From Spongospora subterranea f. sp. subterranea (lineage: Eukaryota > Endomyxa: Phytomyxea > Phytomyxea > Plasmodiophorida), in the NCBI GenBank assembly GCA_049724395.1, contig JAUGWO010000246.1, positions 1-57,981 on the forward strand: a stretch of 57,981 bases of DNA, written 5' to 3'. Position 1 is the stretch's first letter; the number at the start of each line of letters is the position of its first letter. Below the pieces are notes generated by a model. The model did not search any database. It saw only the letters and a program-made list of their open reading frames with translations, and had not been told where the DNA came from. Of this stretch, positions 22,591-34,244 are shown in pieces. Position numbers and translations under genes: made by a program.

Positions 22591-22849
22591 GGAAACGCAA
22601 TCAATTGCGTACGGCTGTGAAGATGGACGATCGGAGTTGATGGGTATTCAGCCGATTATGGTGTAAGTGAATACATCTCGGTCAACCCTGGTTGTGTGCG
22701 TCGCGGTGTACAGTACATACCTTGACGGGACGTGTCCAGCACTCAGCAGGCCATGTTGAGGGCCCGGCAAAGTACGTACCCGGTATTGGGTACGGTATTT
22801 TCCCCCAACCAACTTTTGAGGCCAGTCAAGCCTATCCGCGGTACCGGGT

Positions 22850-23257
22850 ATGCTACCGGGTCCGATACATTTTATGGCCGTGCATATCAAAGGTTATTTT
22901 GTAAAATCTCAAATTGCTGTTTTTGCCGTGCGTTTGGCAACATCCGGGTCAAAAGTACAGTATTCACGTCGAAGTCCAGCATGGGCAAATGCGGATGCGT
23001 TGTCGAAGTTTGCTGAATTCCGTGCTCCCATGCCAGCTAGCGAACCCGCGTCCTCATTGGAACGGGCTATCAGTATATTGGACCTGGATTATGGTGATCT
23101 CTTCACCGATGAAGAGCTGCCCTTTGCGGTCGAGGTCATGGAAAATGATGTAAAGGCAAGGACGTTTAGTTTGATGCGAAAAAATGCGGCCAGGGATATC
23201 TGGCTTCGTAAACAGTTGGGACTGCTTTCTCCAATCGAATCTCAGTTCATGGCATGA
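22850..23257 (+). CDS. Hypothetical ORF, 135 aa
   Basis: The C-terminal 80 residues look protein-like ('SLERAISILDLDYGDLF', 'ELPFAVEVMENDVKARTF', 'RDIWLRKQLGL'): helical and charged with no low complexity. The N-terminal part overlaps a run of 'taccgggta'-like motifs (22770-22865) and is less convincing. No family was recognised. It may be the last exon of a gene or a transposon tail. Confidence 0.3.
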   Translation: MLPGPIHFMAVHIKGYFVKSQIAVFAVRLATSGSKVQYSRRSPAWANADALSKFAEFRAPMPASEPASSLERAISILDLDYGDLFTDEELPFAVEVMENDVKARTFSLMRKNAARDIWLRKQLGLLSPIESQFMA

Positions 23258-25936
23258 TTAAATCAGTTGTTTCTCGATCTAACCTTCAAATAATTAGACC
23301 ACACCATTTCTGCAATTATCTGTCGCCAGATCTTCATGGCCGTGAAACGCCCGGTGGTTGTTCACCATTCCGTCCAATGCCTCCTTCTGCTGTTCTTGAT
23401 TTCTAATAAAATTGTGGGAGGACGCAGAGCGCTAGCACCAGTTTAACTTGACAGGAATAGGGGGACGTTAATATAAAAAACGCTTTGTTATCACCGCAAG
23501 ATTCTCCAATCACTTTTCGCATTGGAGCGTGACGCAGGTTGAAGAGTTCTTCCGCGTTTTTCAGTCTGTTGAACTTCGTGAAATCGACCATGCTCATTGC
23601 AGATAATAATGATATAGTTTTCATTTCTCCCCCCCCCCGTTCTTCAAGATGATATCGTACACTACGGAATGGTGTCAGACAATCTTTGGATAGCCCAAAG
23701 CCGGCGTGTTCAAGATAGAGTAGTATTTGTCATGTGGGAACCTTGAAGTTCTTTAAATGACTCGTGCTACGTTCTTTCTTTGCTTTGAGAAGTGCCATAG
23801 TGGTAGGTGGAGGATTAACACCTTCACGTCGTGTCAGCACGGAAGATCAATTGACTATATTCTTGTATATCGTTGGCCAGAGTGCGTTTAACCGAAGTGC
23901 CCAAGATTAGTTTCAACAAACGGAAGAATTGAGTGTCAGATAAAAGGATTTATTAGTCACAATGCCATGAGACTCGCTGTCAAGACACTTCAACGCTGTG
24001 GTCGATGCTCTAGTAACCATGGCTGGCGATCGTCGCTGCTCATTTGACATGTATTTTGTATATGTTCTCTCCGGATGGGATGGATCTGCCACATACCTGC
24101 TGATATCGTTTGCACGAATTCCTCTTTCCTGGGTGGCAGTACGGGAACGTTGATGAGAGGCTCGGGTTGAATGGGGGTATCTTCAATAAAGGCCAGACTT
24201 CCATCTCCTCCAAAAATTAAAGGAGATTAAGTGTTAATAACTTGTATGTGTGCTGAATATTGATAGCATGCGTTTCGACCGTCTTTGAAAACTTGCTAAT
24301 TTGGTGTATCGAACATCTGCTTTCGCTGGGTTTACAGTGTTTTGATATACCGTCATGTCAAAGTAAGTTTGTGCAGGATTGGGAATTGTCTGAAAACGAC
24401 CATTGTTTGCCTCGAGCAGCCGGTGTAAGATTCAGCCCCAATAAAGCTTTGCTGTAAAGCGGGTGGCCATCGATTCTCCAGCGTTGATGCAGGTTATCTA
24501 CTGCAAAGAGATTCGGGGATATACGACAGAATACAGAATAAATGCCTGCGCATGGCTGGAGGTGAAATCAACACAGTTGCATTTACGAATATGCCCCAAA
24601 CGATCGTCGAGAAGAACAATATGGTTTTAGAGTCGTTCCCATTTGATGTCTTGATCGTTTACCTCTTCCGCATGAGTAAGATCAGATGTGCGATGGTACT
24701 GTTCTTGCCAGATCGCTTCTCAGTAATCGCTCCATTTTCAATTCTTTCAAATAAGCGTATGCAGTATCTCGAAAAGAACGTGCCCCCGCTCGATTGAACT
24801 GATTGTTGACGTGCTCCCACAGCTGGAGTAAGTTGAAGCCTCGAAATTCTTGTTTATTTTCCCCCTTTTCTTTTGATGCTAAAACGAAATAAACCGCTGT
24901 TTCCGCGAAATGCATAGCCTGTTTCCAAAAAGTTTGTCAAAAAGTCCGGATCGTATACCAAAAATGGGTCTCCTTTCCGCGTCGTGTTGCTCTAGACAAT
25001 ATCCCGGTGGAATACGTTCGGCCAGGATTGAAGTTTCCGAGAATTTCACGAATCTACAACAAGGTGACTAAAACCCCAAAACAGTTATCTGATTGTTAAT
25101 GTTCAAACAAACTTTGCAAAGCGGGAGAATATACGCGATCATGGAAGAACCATGTCACGTTGTCGTGTTTGCACTCAAAATGATGACAAGCGCATTCGAT
25201 ATGTGGTGATTTGTGGTCCATGCAGTTGCGGGTCACCACGAAATCGGAACTTTGACCAGTCGAAGGTAAAGTCACGAACCAAATGTAAACAGATCTTATC
25301 ATTTTATCGGACCTCTGCGAAAACTGCGTGTAGTTGACTAAAGTTCAAAAACGTTGCCAAACCTTGCCACCAATTCCGTCTACAGGATGAGGTTTCAGTT
25401 TCGAAAATGGATGAAAATTGCAAACGATGAACCTGCGCTTCTAGCATATTCGCGAGCATCGTGAAGGACAGAGATTACTGTTTACAGAAAACGACGGTCG
25501 TGGAAAGTTTGAGGAGATGGAGGCTGGTCCAAGAATCCGAATTCAACAACAGATGAGAATAATGTTAGAGAAACAAAGCTTACTTCGATGACGATGGGGT
25601 TTTGTAAAGGAGGAGAAAGCGGATGTGAAGGAGAAAATGGCGAATGTATCTGAGTACAGGAGACGATGACGGGATGTACAGGTGACTATGTCTTGGGCAA
25701 CGGAGACGATGGAGAGAATGGAAGACACGATGGCGGAGGTAAAGGAATCCATCGCGAGGGCCGGGACATTTTTTTGTCCAACGGGAAACGTCAAAATATG
25801 AGTATTACACTACAGTAAAACTCCTACTATAAGACTACTTTTGATAGACCCCAAATCCCACTTCAAAATTATATTCCTCAAGTTACCCAATTTTTTTGAG
25901 TCTTGAAGTCACTGTAGATGCGCTAAGTCGTAACGG
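23258..25936. other. Long region without a recognisable gene
   Basis: Only short ORFs are present. The most protein-like is 24682-24915 on the minus strand ('FRGFNLLQLWEHVNNQF'), with no assigned family and no clear continuation. A C-run lies near 23630. The region is probably old transposon sequence. Confidence 0.4.
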
Positions 25937-26960
25937 ATGTTGGATGAGCTCAAGCAACTCGGTGAGTTACGCGATGCCCAAGTGATTGACCATGAAGAGT
26001 TTGCAAACCTCAAAGCCGATATTCTCTCACCAGGATGTTTGAGTCATCTCTGTCAACATCGTCGACTAATCCTTCTGTACTGTCAGGAAAACGGGATTTG
26101 TCGTCGCAGTTGTCGACCGGTGTCGTAGCTTCGATTGAAAAAGGTGTGTGGGGCAGGCAACGCTGCACAAGTTTTTTGGGCCCAGCATCATGCGATCAAA
26201 AGCAACAGGAAAAGAGTACATTAGCGTTTCAAGTCTCGCATTTAGCTTCAACGAGCGCTACATATGTACAGCTTGCGATAAACAATGCAAGACGTCAGCT
26301 GCATTGATATCCCATCAAAATACTCATACAAAAAGCGCATCACTTGCCCAGATCAAACGAAATTACCGAGCCAACAAACCCCATCGCTACTCTTTTCAGC
26401 AAAAGGTTGAGAAGTTAAACATGATAGACGAGATCCGCAAGCGATGCGGTTGTTTGCCGCTGTGTCAGATGAATTGACCCAATGTGGTATACCTGTTGAT
26501 ACTATGACACGATGGGTTTGCGATCAAGAGAAAATTCGGGTCTTGTCCAGCGTTTTTCGGGACAGGCCCTCCGGACGTTCTTGTCATCTTTGACTAACCT
26601 GGAAGAAGATTTATTGGCGAGAAAGCTTCGGGGGCGACGTCGTGAAGGATTGAAGGTTAGCGGCTATGGATTATAACACTTGCTAAGCAAATAGGATGCC
26701 ATCTAATCGTTTACCAAACTCATGACGTCAAAAAATCAGGTTATCAAGATCCAGCTACTTGGAGGGTTTCCTGCCTCGGCATGGATTTGCAATTCGGCGT
26801 TCATCCAATCGAAAGCAAGCTGATATTGGCCAAGCAAGCCCAACCATATATGCTCATCACCTGGAAACTCTGATGCGGTTCCAGTCCCAGCCGCATTTAC
26901 GGTCACTATGCGTTGCGTGAATGTTTAATTTTGATCAAGTCCCGTTGGTTCGACTCGTTT
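25937..26960 (+). pseudogene. Decayed transposase N-terminal half (SHOCT-like, C2H2, HTH)
   Basis: The first piece, 'LDELKQLGELRDAQVIDHEE' (25937-26030), resembles a SHOCT-type helical hairpin. The next frame (26148-26477) holds one C2H2 finger, 'CTACDKQCKTSAALISHQNTH', then a basic helical region ('FQQKVEKLNMIDEIRKR'). Further broken frames resemble a CENP-B/pogo-type HTH region, and 'FNFDQVPL' near 26925 matches a motif that opens the catalytic part in fungal DDE transposases. Several frame changes are needed. The likely catalytic C-terminal relatives lie at 28.9-29.8 kb and 52.8-53.1 kb on the other strand. Confidence 0.45.
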
Positions 26961-27419
26961 GTCCTGCAACATGCATATGGGTGGAGGCAAAATTCTCTGA
27001 TCGGGCCATCATTATCCATTCTGACCGGCATTCTCATGCCGTGCCACATGTGTTGAAGCCTGACTTTTACTGCAAAAAGATGCTCACTGACAGGATCTGT
27101 AATAATCCCATGGCCAAAGCTGTCACGCTTGTCACCGGCACACCAATCATTGGCTCGGTTTGTGAGATCCATGAATCCTACGGTGACCTCTCAGGAGTAG
27201 CGTATTTCCGACGTCAGGTGTTGCGAGACCTTGGTGTTAGACAACCAGGTCTCGGTTACTTGATTGATTCATTGATCAAATCCTGGAGTTTCAACTGAAT
27301 TTTCGCAAAACTGCCGTCATCTCAAGTGATTAATTTAACATCAATCGATTGCACTTAACTATTGCTTCGAGTTTTATGTTGAAAAGGTACAGTTGATTAT
27401 TTCTTTCATGATTGTTGCT

Positions 27420-27800
27420 GATTCTCAGCTTGCAAAACAATGGTTAGATTCGTCGATGTAGATCCGTTGACAGGTCGTGATGGCCAAGGCGCTGTTTCCG
27501 ATGTTAGGTACAATTTTTTGATCGAGGCTTTTCTATGACAACCGCAGTGTATTGCGGTTTGCTTGCGCGATGGGTCCCTGTGGCTTTTTCTTGGTTGAAC
27601 GGACTAACTCGCGACCATTATCGGGCACATTTTGAAGCGATTTTCAGCTGCGCCTCAACAAGCATTCAATCCGCTGAAGCATCGTTGTCTGTACAGGACA
27701 AGGTGACAAGATTCAAACGTTTGTGTGGGGCAGTCATGGATTTTTCCAATGCGCAAACATTAGGCTTCATCGATGCTTATATTTCAATACAGTGCTAAAA
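27420..27800 (+). pseudogene. MULE-like transposase fragment
   Basis: 'WLNGLTRDHYRAHFEAIF' and 'KRLCGAVMDFSNAQTLGF' match the block around the second Asp of a protist-type MULE transposase, where an acidic 'DFS.AQ..GF..A' motif is usual. Upstream and downstream pieces are in other frames or missing. It is distinct from the MULE at 1.1-2.4 kb. Confidence 0.5.
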
Positions 27801-28899
27801 CTCATTGTTATGACATTGCTTACATGTCTACAGATAACGAACAAAATCCTCAACTTGTTCCGAGTGTTTCCGAATTGAAGACCGACGCATAATCGCTAAT
27901 GAAAGGTTGTAGAGTGCACTTTATTTGCTCAGCTCAAAACCCAGGTTGTGATTCGGTATGTGAAACAGTCAACTGCATTTGAACAACAGGAACATCTCAT
28001 CGTCACAAATAGTGCAAGCAAGTACAGACCCTAACGATCGAGGTAATGCCAAATTCAGTATTGTTTATCACGTTGCCTATCGGAGTGCCAGATGATAATG
28101 CGCCGCTGGTTGATAGCACGACCATTTTTGTCCGGATACATTGTATGTTTTGAATGAAGAATGACGTTTGATGGCAAGAATATCCGCTACTACTATGACA
28201 GGATCACACTTTTATGCACACATCTGCCGTGAGTTTCAAGGCATGATGTCGGGATTTTATCACTATAATGACCTACAAATCAAGGCAGAGCAGTTTCCGA
28301 CCCCTAATTCAGTATATTTGGCCTATGTCAAGAAATAAATCAACAAAAGCTAATTAAATGCGTGCCTAATGTTCGTGCTGGCCTGTCCCATGATCGAAGT
28401 GATTTGAATGGGCGCCCCAATGCTCGTGTTAACATGTCGGATCATCGGAGTGATGGAATCCAGGCATCCTTTCCTCAAAACTCCTGTTATTGAGATTATT
28501 ACTTTCCATCTCCTAAACGCATCATCTTCCGAAAAGAACTCCGGATGATTAGGTAGTCCATTGAGATACACTTGGGTACATAACCATATTTTTATTCTTA
28601 ACAAACTCGATGACCAGTCAATATATTTTCGGCTGAATCTCCCAGTCAGAATGTGATCAGCTTTTTCTCGCGCCTACTCACATTGATTGTCGCTTACGCA
28701 ATTTTTGAATTGACCAGTCAAAGTGACCAGTCTTTTTGTCTTTTCTAGCCCCCCGTTAACTCTCTCCCGGTTTGCCACTACAGGCTACGGAGTATACCGG
28801 ACCGGACATTTTAACACCAGTCAATACAAAAAATTGCTCTCGCAGATACGCGTTACTGCGCAAAACAAAATGCGACCGCACCCATGTTTTGTTTTAAAT
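27801..28899. other. No gene seen
   Basis: The short ORFs have no recognisable domains; the minus-strand ORF 28350-28604 has imperfect internal direct repeats but no family. Confidence 0.4.
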
Positions 28900-29830
28900 C
28901 AAAGTTCGTTTATTATGCGAACTGGCAAGCTTCTGTGACGCTTGTAAACTTTGACAGATACTCTACTCGGCGCATGGTCAGTCTGTTGCCATCGGGACCA
29001 CTAACTTGATAGGCGTCCCTGTATCTGAAGCATTTGCGTGCAAACCGAGGAATCTGGCACACGTTCACGGCCTTAAGTGCCAGGGGATCAACGCATTTCA
29101 AGTCTTTGAAGCAAAATTTACAGTTTCTTCGTGCGTAGCTCTTGCACGACGGCCCAATACATTTCTATGGAATAAATTTCACAGTGAAACTTAGGATACA
29201 AATCAACCACAAATTCATCGTAATACTCAACGACCTATTGTAACCATTGCTTCTGTTGTTGAAATTAAAATCAGGCTGAGAATCTGCAGAATTCACGAGC
29301 TCCTTCAAAGACATAGTGGTATCCCATAAATTACGTTCCTTCAAAATTAAACAGACTCCTTTTGGATACCGCCTTTAATCTGCATCTTTCAAATCATTTT
29401 GACACCAGAGCCATCAACGTACCAACCATCTCGTTGGGGTTCTTCTTGAATTCTCCATCCCTTAGATTGAGCACGCATGCCTTCAAGGCATTCGGAGGTA
29501 AAGAACGATGATTCTTGGAAATATCGAATAGGAGCAACGCATGCGATCCGGGGTGCAGAATCTTGAAAATCGGAATATTGTTGTGTTTAACTATGATCAG
29601 CACTTGTCCAATAACCCGTCGGCGAGGTATTCCATAATCTACGCTCCTTTGAAATTGAGCGGACTCTGGTCTGCATCTTTTGAATAATTTTGACCCGAGA
29701 GACATCAACATACCAACCATTTCGTTGGGGTTTAGTCTTGAATTCGCCATCACTGATTGAGGACGCATGCATTCGGAGGTTGAGAACGTTGATTCTGGGA
29801 ATTATCGAATAGAAACAACGCATGCGATCC
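28900..29830 (-). pseudogene. Decayed DDE transposase C-terminal half, fungal type
   Basis: On the minus strand, two variants of a catalytic block ('HALLLFDISKNHRSLPPNAL') come first, at about 29400-29830. A C-terminal block, 'RFARKCFRYRDAYQVSGPDG', follows at about 28930-29060. The order matches a fungal and protist DDE transposase family ('FD.S.NH', then 'FHCE.N.IE.YW', then 'RFA...FRY.DAY'). The central 'FHCE' block is lost here but kept in the copy at 52.8-53.1 kb. The first part is duplicated in tandem. Confidence 0.5.
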
Positions 29831-29860
29831 TCGAAAGAACGCCGACGGTTATTGGACCAA
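29325..29860. repeat. Tandem duplication, ~292-bp period, inside the transposase relic
   Basis: Bases ~29325-29580 and ~29620-29860 are diverged direct repeats. Shared stretches include 'accaaccatctcgttggggt' versus 'accaaccatttcgttggggt' and 'caacgcatgcgatcc' in both. The duplication is older than the 329-bp palindrome, because the copies have many substitutions and small indels. Confidence 0.75.
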
Positions 29861-30239
29861 TGCTGATTTGGTCAAGGGGATGATGTAGGCAATCATCCTT
29901 AAATTCTCTAGGATCATAACAATCTCCGTTATTTTGCAACCTCGAAATTCTCAACCGTCGTCAAGCTCGCTGGTCAATGATTCTTTGCGAGTACGATTAT
30001 GTCATTCACCATCGTGCCGGGTCACTTTCAGGTCAGCCAGATGCACTGGCCCCGTACAAATATATAACATCCCATCACCCCGCTGTATGAACCAGCCACT
30101 CGTCGATCTCATCAAAAAAACGCAGTCCAACGATAACACCGTTCAGCAACTCTGCCGCGACACCACCAAACCTTTTGCACGTTGTGCGGTCTCGTCGGAA
30201 CCAAATTTTCCTGTTGTGTCCGTGTACTGACTTCAGAAA

Positions 30240-31660
30240 TTATAGTCGGTGGACGAAATTCTGAAAAATGAGGGACATAAAGTTGTGGTTACAGGACGGA
30301 GAGCACCGAGGACTGTACATTGCCATCTCTCATTAGAATACGAGTAATGAACGTGCCAAAGAATCGGTCATGCCACGTAAAAATGCTCATAGCAAAAGTT
30401 GTCGTTTCCAAACCTGTCATGAGTATAACTGATGCAAAACCTATTCGAGGGCGTACACGATGATTGAGGCTCATATTCACGAGCGGCAAGAGAGACGGCC
30501 AATCATCAAATGAAAGGCGGAATTCTGATATAAATGACTTCAGAATGAAAAAAAGATGACGATTTACGATTTCAACGGGACAGTTCGCCCAGGGGGAGAC
30601 GCGGTTACGAAATGATGGTTGATGTGTAAATGAGAGCACAATTCGTCAAGGATATTTTTTTTATGACTGCCTTGATCGGATACATGGATATAGACAATGC
30701 CAAAGCGCTTAAACCAATCCAGCAAAAAGGACACCACCACCGAAAGATGGTCGACGGAATGAAAATCATCTTTTGAAACAAGGACGTAAGCATGATTGTG
30801 TGACCATGATTTGTTTGGCTTCGTGATTAATAAAAGAACATAGTGGATGACATCGTTTGGCTTAGATCCATGTGTCGCATAGCTAAAAGGGCGATGAACT
30901 ACATTTTCTTTCGAAACACACAATGGAGGCACTTGCCATCAAACTTTTGGATGGAGGTTTGAGCTGCAGGCCAAGAAAACAATTGTAAAATCGCAGGTTT
31001 CGTTCGTTCGAAACTCTGGTGCCCTGAGATTCCACATTGAGCAATCAAAGATACATATGCGTAAACCACGAGATTCGGTAGGAACCCAGATTTGATGCGG
31101 AGGTGAGGTTTTCTCTAAAGCTTTAGTGACTCATCGAACTGAAATGTGTTTTCGGGAATGGATTGTAGGTTATTCGCTTGAGCCTGAGAAATTTCTTTAA
31201 CGACGGCCAAAAAAAATCTGGGTTAGTAAGTGGTTGAACAACTGTAGTTGAGCGCAGGGTTAATACTTTCGCTTGATCAGGTTCAATGGCATGAGCAATC
31301 AATATGCTACATGACGAAGTTGAAATTTCTTAGTTGTAGTTCCTAACGTGCTAAGCGGTAGGCAGCATGACCTTTGCCTAGGCGAATCTCGAAGTTGGAA
31401 CAAAAATGTAAACTAAATTTCTGTGGTCAGTGAAAATGTGAAAGGGTTTGTCGCGTAGTGAAAAAATGCTTCAGTCGATGACAACCTTCTATAATGAGAA
31501 AATTTTCCTTTCAATTATCGGCCAACGCAAAGCAATAGCGGTGAAATTTTCGCTGAGAAAACATAAATGCTCGTGAATGGGGAAATATGCTACCGTTGTT
31601 GGAACAGGAAGCAATATTTTTCTGCTGTGAGTCATGCAATGGGGTGAACCCTAAAGTTTG
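30240..31660 (-). mobile_element. Ty3/gypsy-like retrotransposon relic (RNase H and integrase)
   Basis: The order on the minus strand is: RNase H ('FHIFTDHRNLVYIFVP' near 31430), integrase zinc-binding block ('LFSWPAAQTSIQKF' near 30950), then integrase core and C-terminal parts ('SPWANCPVEIVNRHLFF' near 30570). It is a fossil with many breaks and no LTRs seen. It resembles the other Ty3 relic at 16.2-17.5 kb in type but lies on the opposite strand. Confidence 0.75.
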
Positions 31661-32198
31661 CACAAAGCTGAGACAGCAGGCTGCTTTATTTAGGTAAGGT
31701 TAGTGTGTCTGACCACATGGCCCGTATGAATGCGGGACAGTGATCCGCCTGCAGTGAACTCGATAACTCTGGTTACAGCGCAAGCGTTTGGGGGCATGTC
31801 CCATCCGCTGTGGCCGTTAGGGCAGGCTGGGTAGGTTCCTTCAGTGTTTACCCATTCTACTTTACTTGTACTGTAGCGGCCACGCAGAATTAGGGAAACC
31901 CTACCATAGTACACAGACTTACCACCACCCATAAGAGACCGTATACCATACCATACCGAATGTGCGAATTGTGTTAGACGAGCGAGCCCTAACATTTTGA
32001 TCCAACCGTAGAAGATACTACAGATTTTCACGAAAGCGCAGCGCAATCACAAAAGAAAGCGGTGAATTGATTGGGGTTGGACTTGACTTGGTCCAAAAAT
32101 TCCATGTTCACTCGCTCTCAATTCAGTTTTCGGACTGCGCCACGGGGTCCGAAATGGACGAGAGTATTCGTTGTTCCCGTCATAACGCGTGGTCAATC

Positions 32199-33014
32199 AT
32201 GCAGATCACGATTGTAGTATCACTATTTATATTTGGTTGCGCCACTTCTACATTGGATAACACTGATTCGAATTTCAAGTATATTGCTACCACGTCAGAC
32301 CACGGTACGTTCGGTTAATACATCACATTCATTTGACGTCATGTGTGATGAACTCTGCAACAGACAGCTATGATGTTGAGAGCTTGTTATCGCCCTTTGG
32401 TTGCCCCACTTCTACATTGGATAACACTAATTTGAATTCCGAGTATATTACTACCACGTCAGACGACGGTACGCTCGGTTAATCATCACATTCATTTGAT
32501 GTCATTCGTGATGAATTTTGCAACAGACGGCTATGATGTTGAGAGCTTGGTACCGCCCTCAACCCCCGATGCAAATTCAGATGTCTCGAATTCGCTTCAG
32601 TCCCATGGTAAGTTTTAGTCCGCATTATCTGTTTTCTGGCAACTTCTCTAAATACTGGGTCTTTCTTAGATTCCGTATATCCAGGTTTAGTAAGATACGG
32701 AACGTTCGCACCAATAGACCTACCCCAATCACCTGATCGGCTCGATTTTCCAACTTTTGTGGCTTTCCTATGTGAGCGCAATTCTCTGGTTCTGATCTGT
32801 CCAGTCAATCTAATTGCCCTTAGGTATGGCAGATGTCTGCGGTTGGAATCTAAAAAAAGTGCTAACTTTGATTCGCACCTACCTCCTTATTTCGTTGTTC
32901 TTGTTTTGTTTTCCGAGAATTGGAAAACTCAGCTGGATTCTGAGCTATATAGTAGTGCAGGTCCTGTATTTGCTGTGTCCGGTGGCATTTTCTTCTTTTT
33001 CGGGACCACAATAA
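32199..33014 (+). CDS. Small secreted or membrane protein with a duplicated exon
   Basis: Five exons joined by GT-AG introns: 32199-32304, 32364-32468, 32527-32607, 32670-32771, 32824-33014. All four junctions leave one base before the intron, so phases match, and the product is 194 aa. Residues 1-17 ('MQITIVVSLFIFGCATS') look like a signal peptide. Two tandem copies of about 35 residues follow ('TSTLDNTDSNFKYIATTSD', then 'TSTLDNTNLNSEYITTTSD', each continuing '.YDVESL'). A non-repeated region is next, then two hydrophobic segments near the C-terminus ('YLLISLFLFCF', 'ILSYIVVQVLYLLC'). Alternative upstream ATGs at 32067 and 32154 are in frame. No family was recognised. It may be a lineage-specific surface or secreted protein. 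Confidence 0.65.
32235..32566 (+). repeat. Tandem duplication of ~166 bp spanning an exon-intron unit
   Basis: Bases ~32235-32400 and ~32401-32566 are direct repeats at roughly 85-90% identity by eye. Each holds coding sequence, a GT donor, a 58-59-bp intron and the start of the next exon, so one event copied both a protein repeat and an intron. Confidence 0.88.
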
Positions 33015-33589
33015 TCAAAGAGTTTTTCCTCTTGATTATATCTTACTTTCGCGGGTTTTAAATGGAAGTACAAAGTTGAGCAATAATGCAAGCGAAATTT
33101 GTCAACGTCGGTCAGTAATGATTAATACATTTCCGGAAAATTTATCGCGAAATACGTAGTGTACAACTTAAACCCCGTTCGTGTACTCTAGTTTTTTTTC
33201 GTCGCTATGCTTTAAAACCTTCTGGAGGCTGGAGGCTGCGGTAAACGGTCATTGCACTTGCTGGAACCTGCAAAAGGGTTTCGCAAGGATTTTGGACATA
33301 GGAAGGGAAAAATTCGAATCTGGCGGATATTTACGCCAGGGGCGGCACTTTTGTGGATACCCCATCCCTGATCATGTGACCAAATGCGATTGAACCAAAG
33401 CTATCCAACGCATCAAACGAAAACAAGAAATGGCATTCTATAGACTCTTTTAGGCCTTTCCAAAGATGGAATACTTCCAAAGGTGCAAATAAATAACAGT
33501 AAGTACTTCAGCAAAATTCTGCTTTTCCAGGCAGGTTGTTTCCCGGATTTTTGGAGCCGCGCGACATCAGCACGGTGCAGAAGTCGCAA

Positions 33590-33890
33590 TTGATTCAAGA
33601 ATAAAGGGTCCTCTGGTCGAAAGGCTTTCGATAGGAAGGAACTATTGGAGAAAGTGATAGCGGTTCCGTTAATACACAGAGGGACATTCAGAAGTTTATC
33701 TAAAGCGGCGAGTCACCAGTTTTCTTAAACCTATACTGACAGAAGAATTTCAAAGACAATACGCTCTTGCTCATATGGGCAAAAGTAAACTTCGAGAGAA
33801 ACAACCTGCCTGTCTGTTTAATATGCAGTCAAGAAGCATTTGAGGTTGCCAAACAGGTATTGAACCAAGAATAAAACCTTTGTCTGGTGG
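33590..33890 (+). pseudogene. Mariner transposase remnant
   Basis: Short pieces match the mariner relic at 19.2-20.4 kb: 'VIAVPLIHRGTFRSLSKAA' near 33655-33710 (compare 'ALVRHRGTLRSLSEAT'), then 'RRVTSFLKPILTEEF' near 33705-33750, then 'ALAHMGKSKLRE' near 33765-33800. The last piece belongs to the far C-terminus, so most of the gene has been deleted. Confidence 0.55.
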
Positions 33891-34082
33891 GCATTTTGAA
33901 CTGTATCGATCATTATTGACCAAAATAAATCCATGAAAATGTATTACATCATTCAGTGGAAATAAACGGCATATTTTTCCATATCAATAATATCCTAACA
34001 TGTTCATGCATCACAACTGTTGCATTTGTACGGTGCTACGGTGAACCATACTCTAATATGAATAACCACGAATTAATGCACT

Positions 34083-34088
34083 ATCCAA
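34083..34088 (+). repeat. Copia target-site duplication, left copy
   Basis: ATCCAA lies directly before the 5' LTR and is repeated directly after the 3' LTR at 37862-37867. Because of base sharing the duplication may be counted as 5 or 6 bp; Copia elements normally make 5 bp. Confidence 0.8.
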
Positions 34089-34210
34089 TATCAGACTATG
34101 GCGCTAACACATTGCAGACCTAAATTACTTAAAAGAGAAAGTACACTCTATGACTCCCCGAAGGTACTCAATAAAGTTTAGTTCGCTATCAACCTTCCTG
34201 CGCATCTGTA
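34089..34210 (+). repeat. Copia 5' LTR
   Basis: Starts 'tatcagac' and ends 'catctgta'. It shares 'cgctaaca', 'attgcagacct', 'ctcaataaagttt' and 'tgcgcatctgta' with the 3' LTR. AATAAAG is a likely polyadenylation signal. It is about 22 bp longer than the 3' copy. The ends lack the usual TG...CA but form a short inverted pair (tatcaga / tctgta). Confidence 0.85.
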
Positions 34211-34244
34211 AGATCAAGAGTACCAGCTCTCGAAGCTCAGAACC

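Noticed and set aside
22770-22865. Cluster of 'taccgggta'-type motifs as a possible operator or terminal repeat
   Set aside because: The copies are irregularly spaced and partly overlapping, with no symmetric partner nearby.
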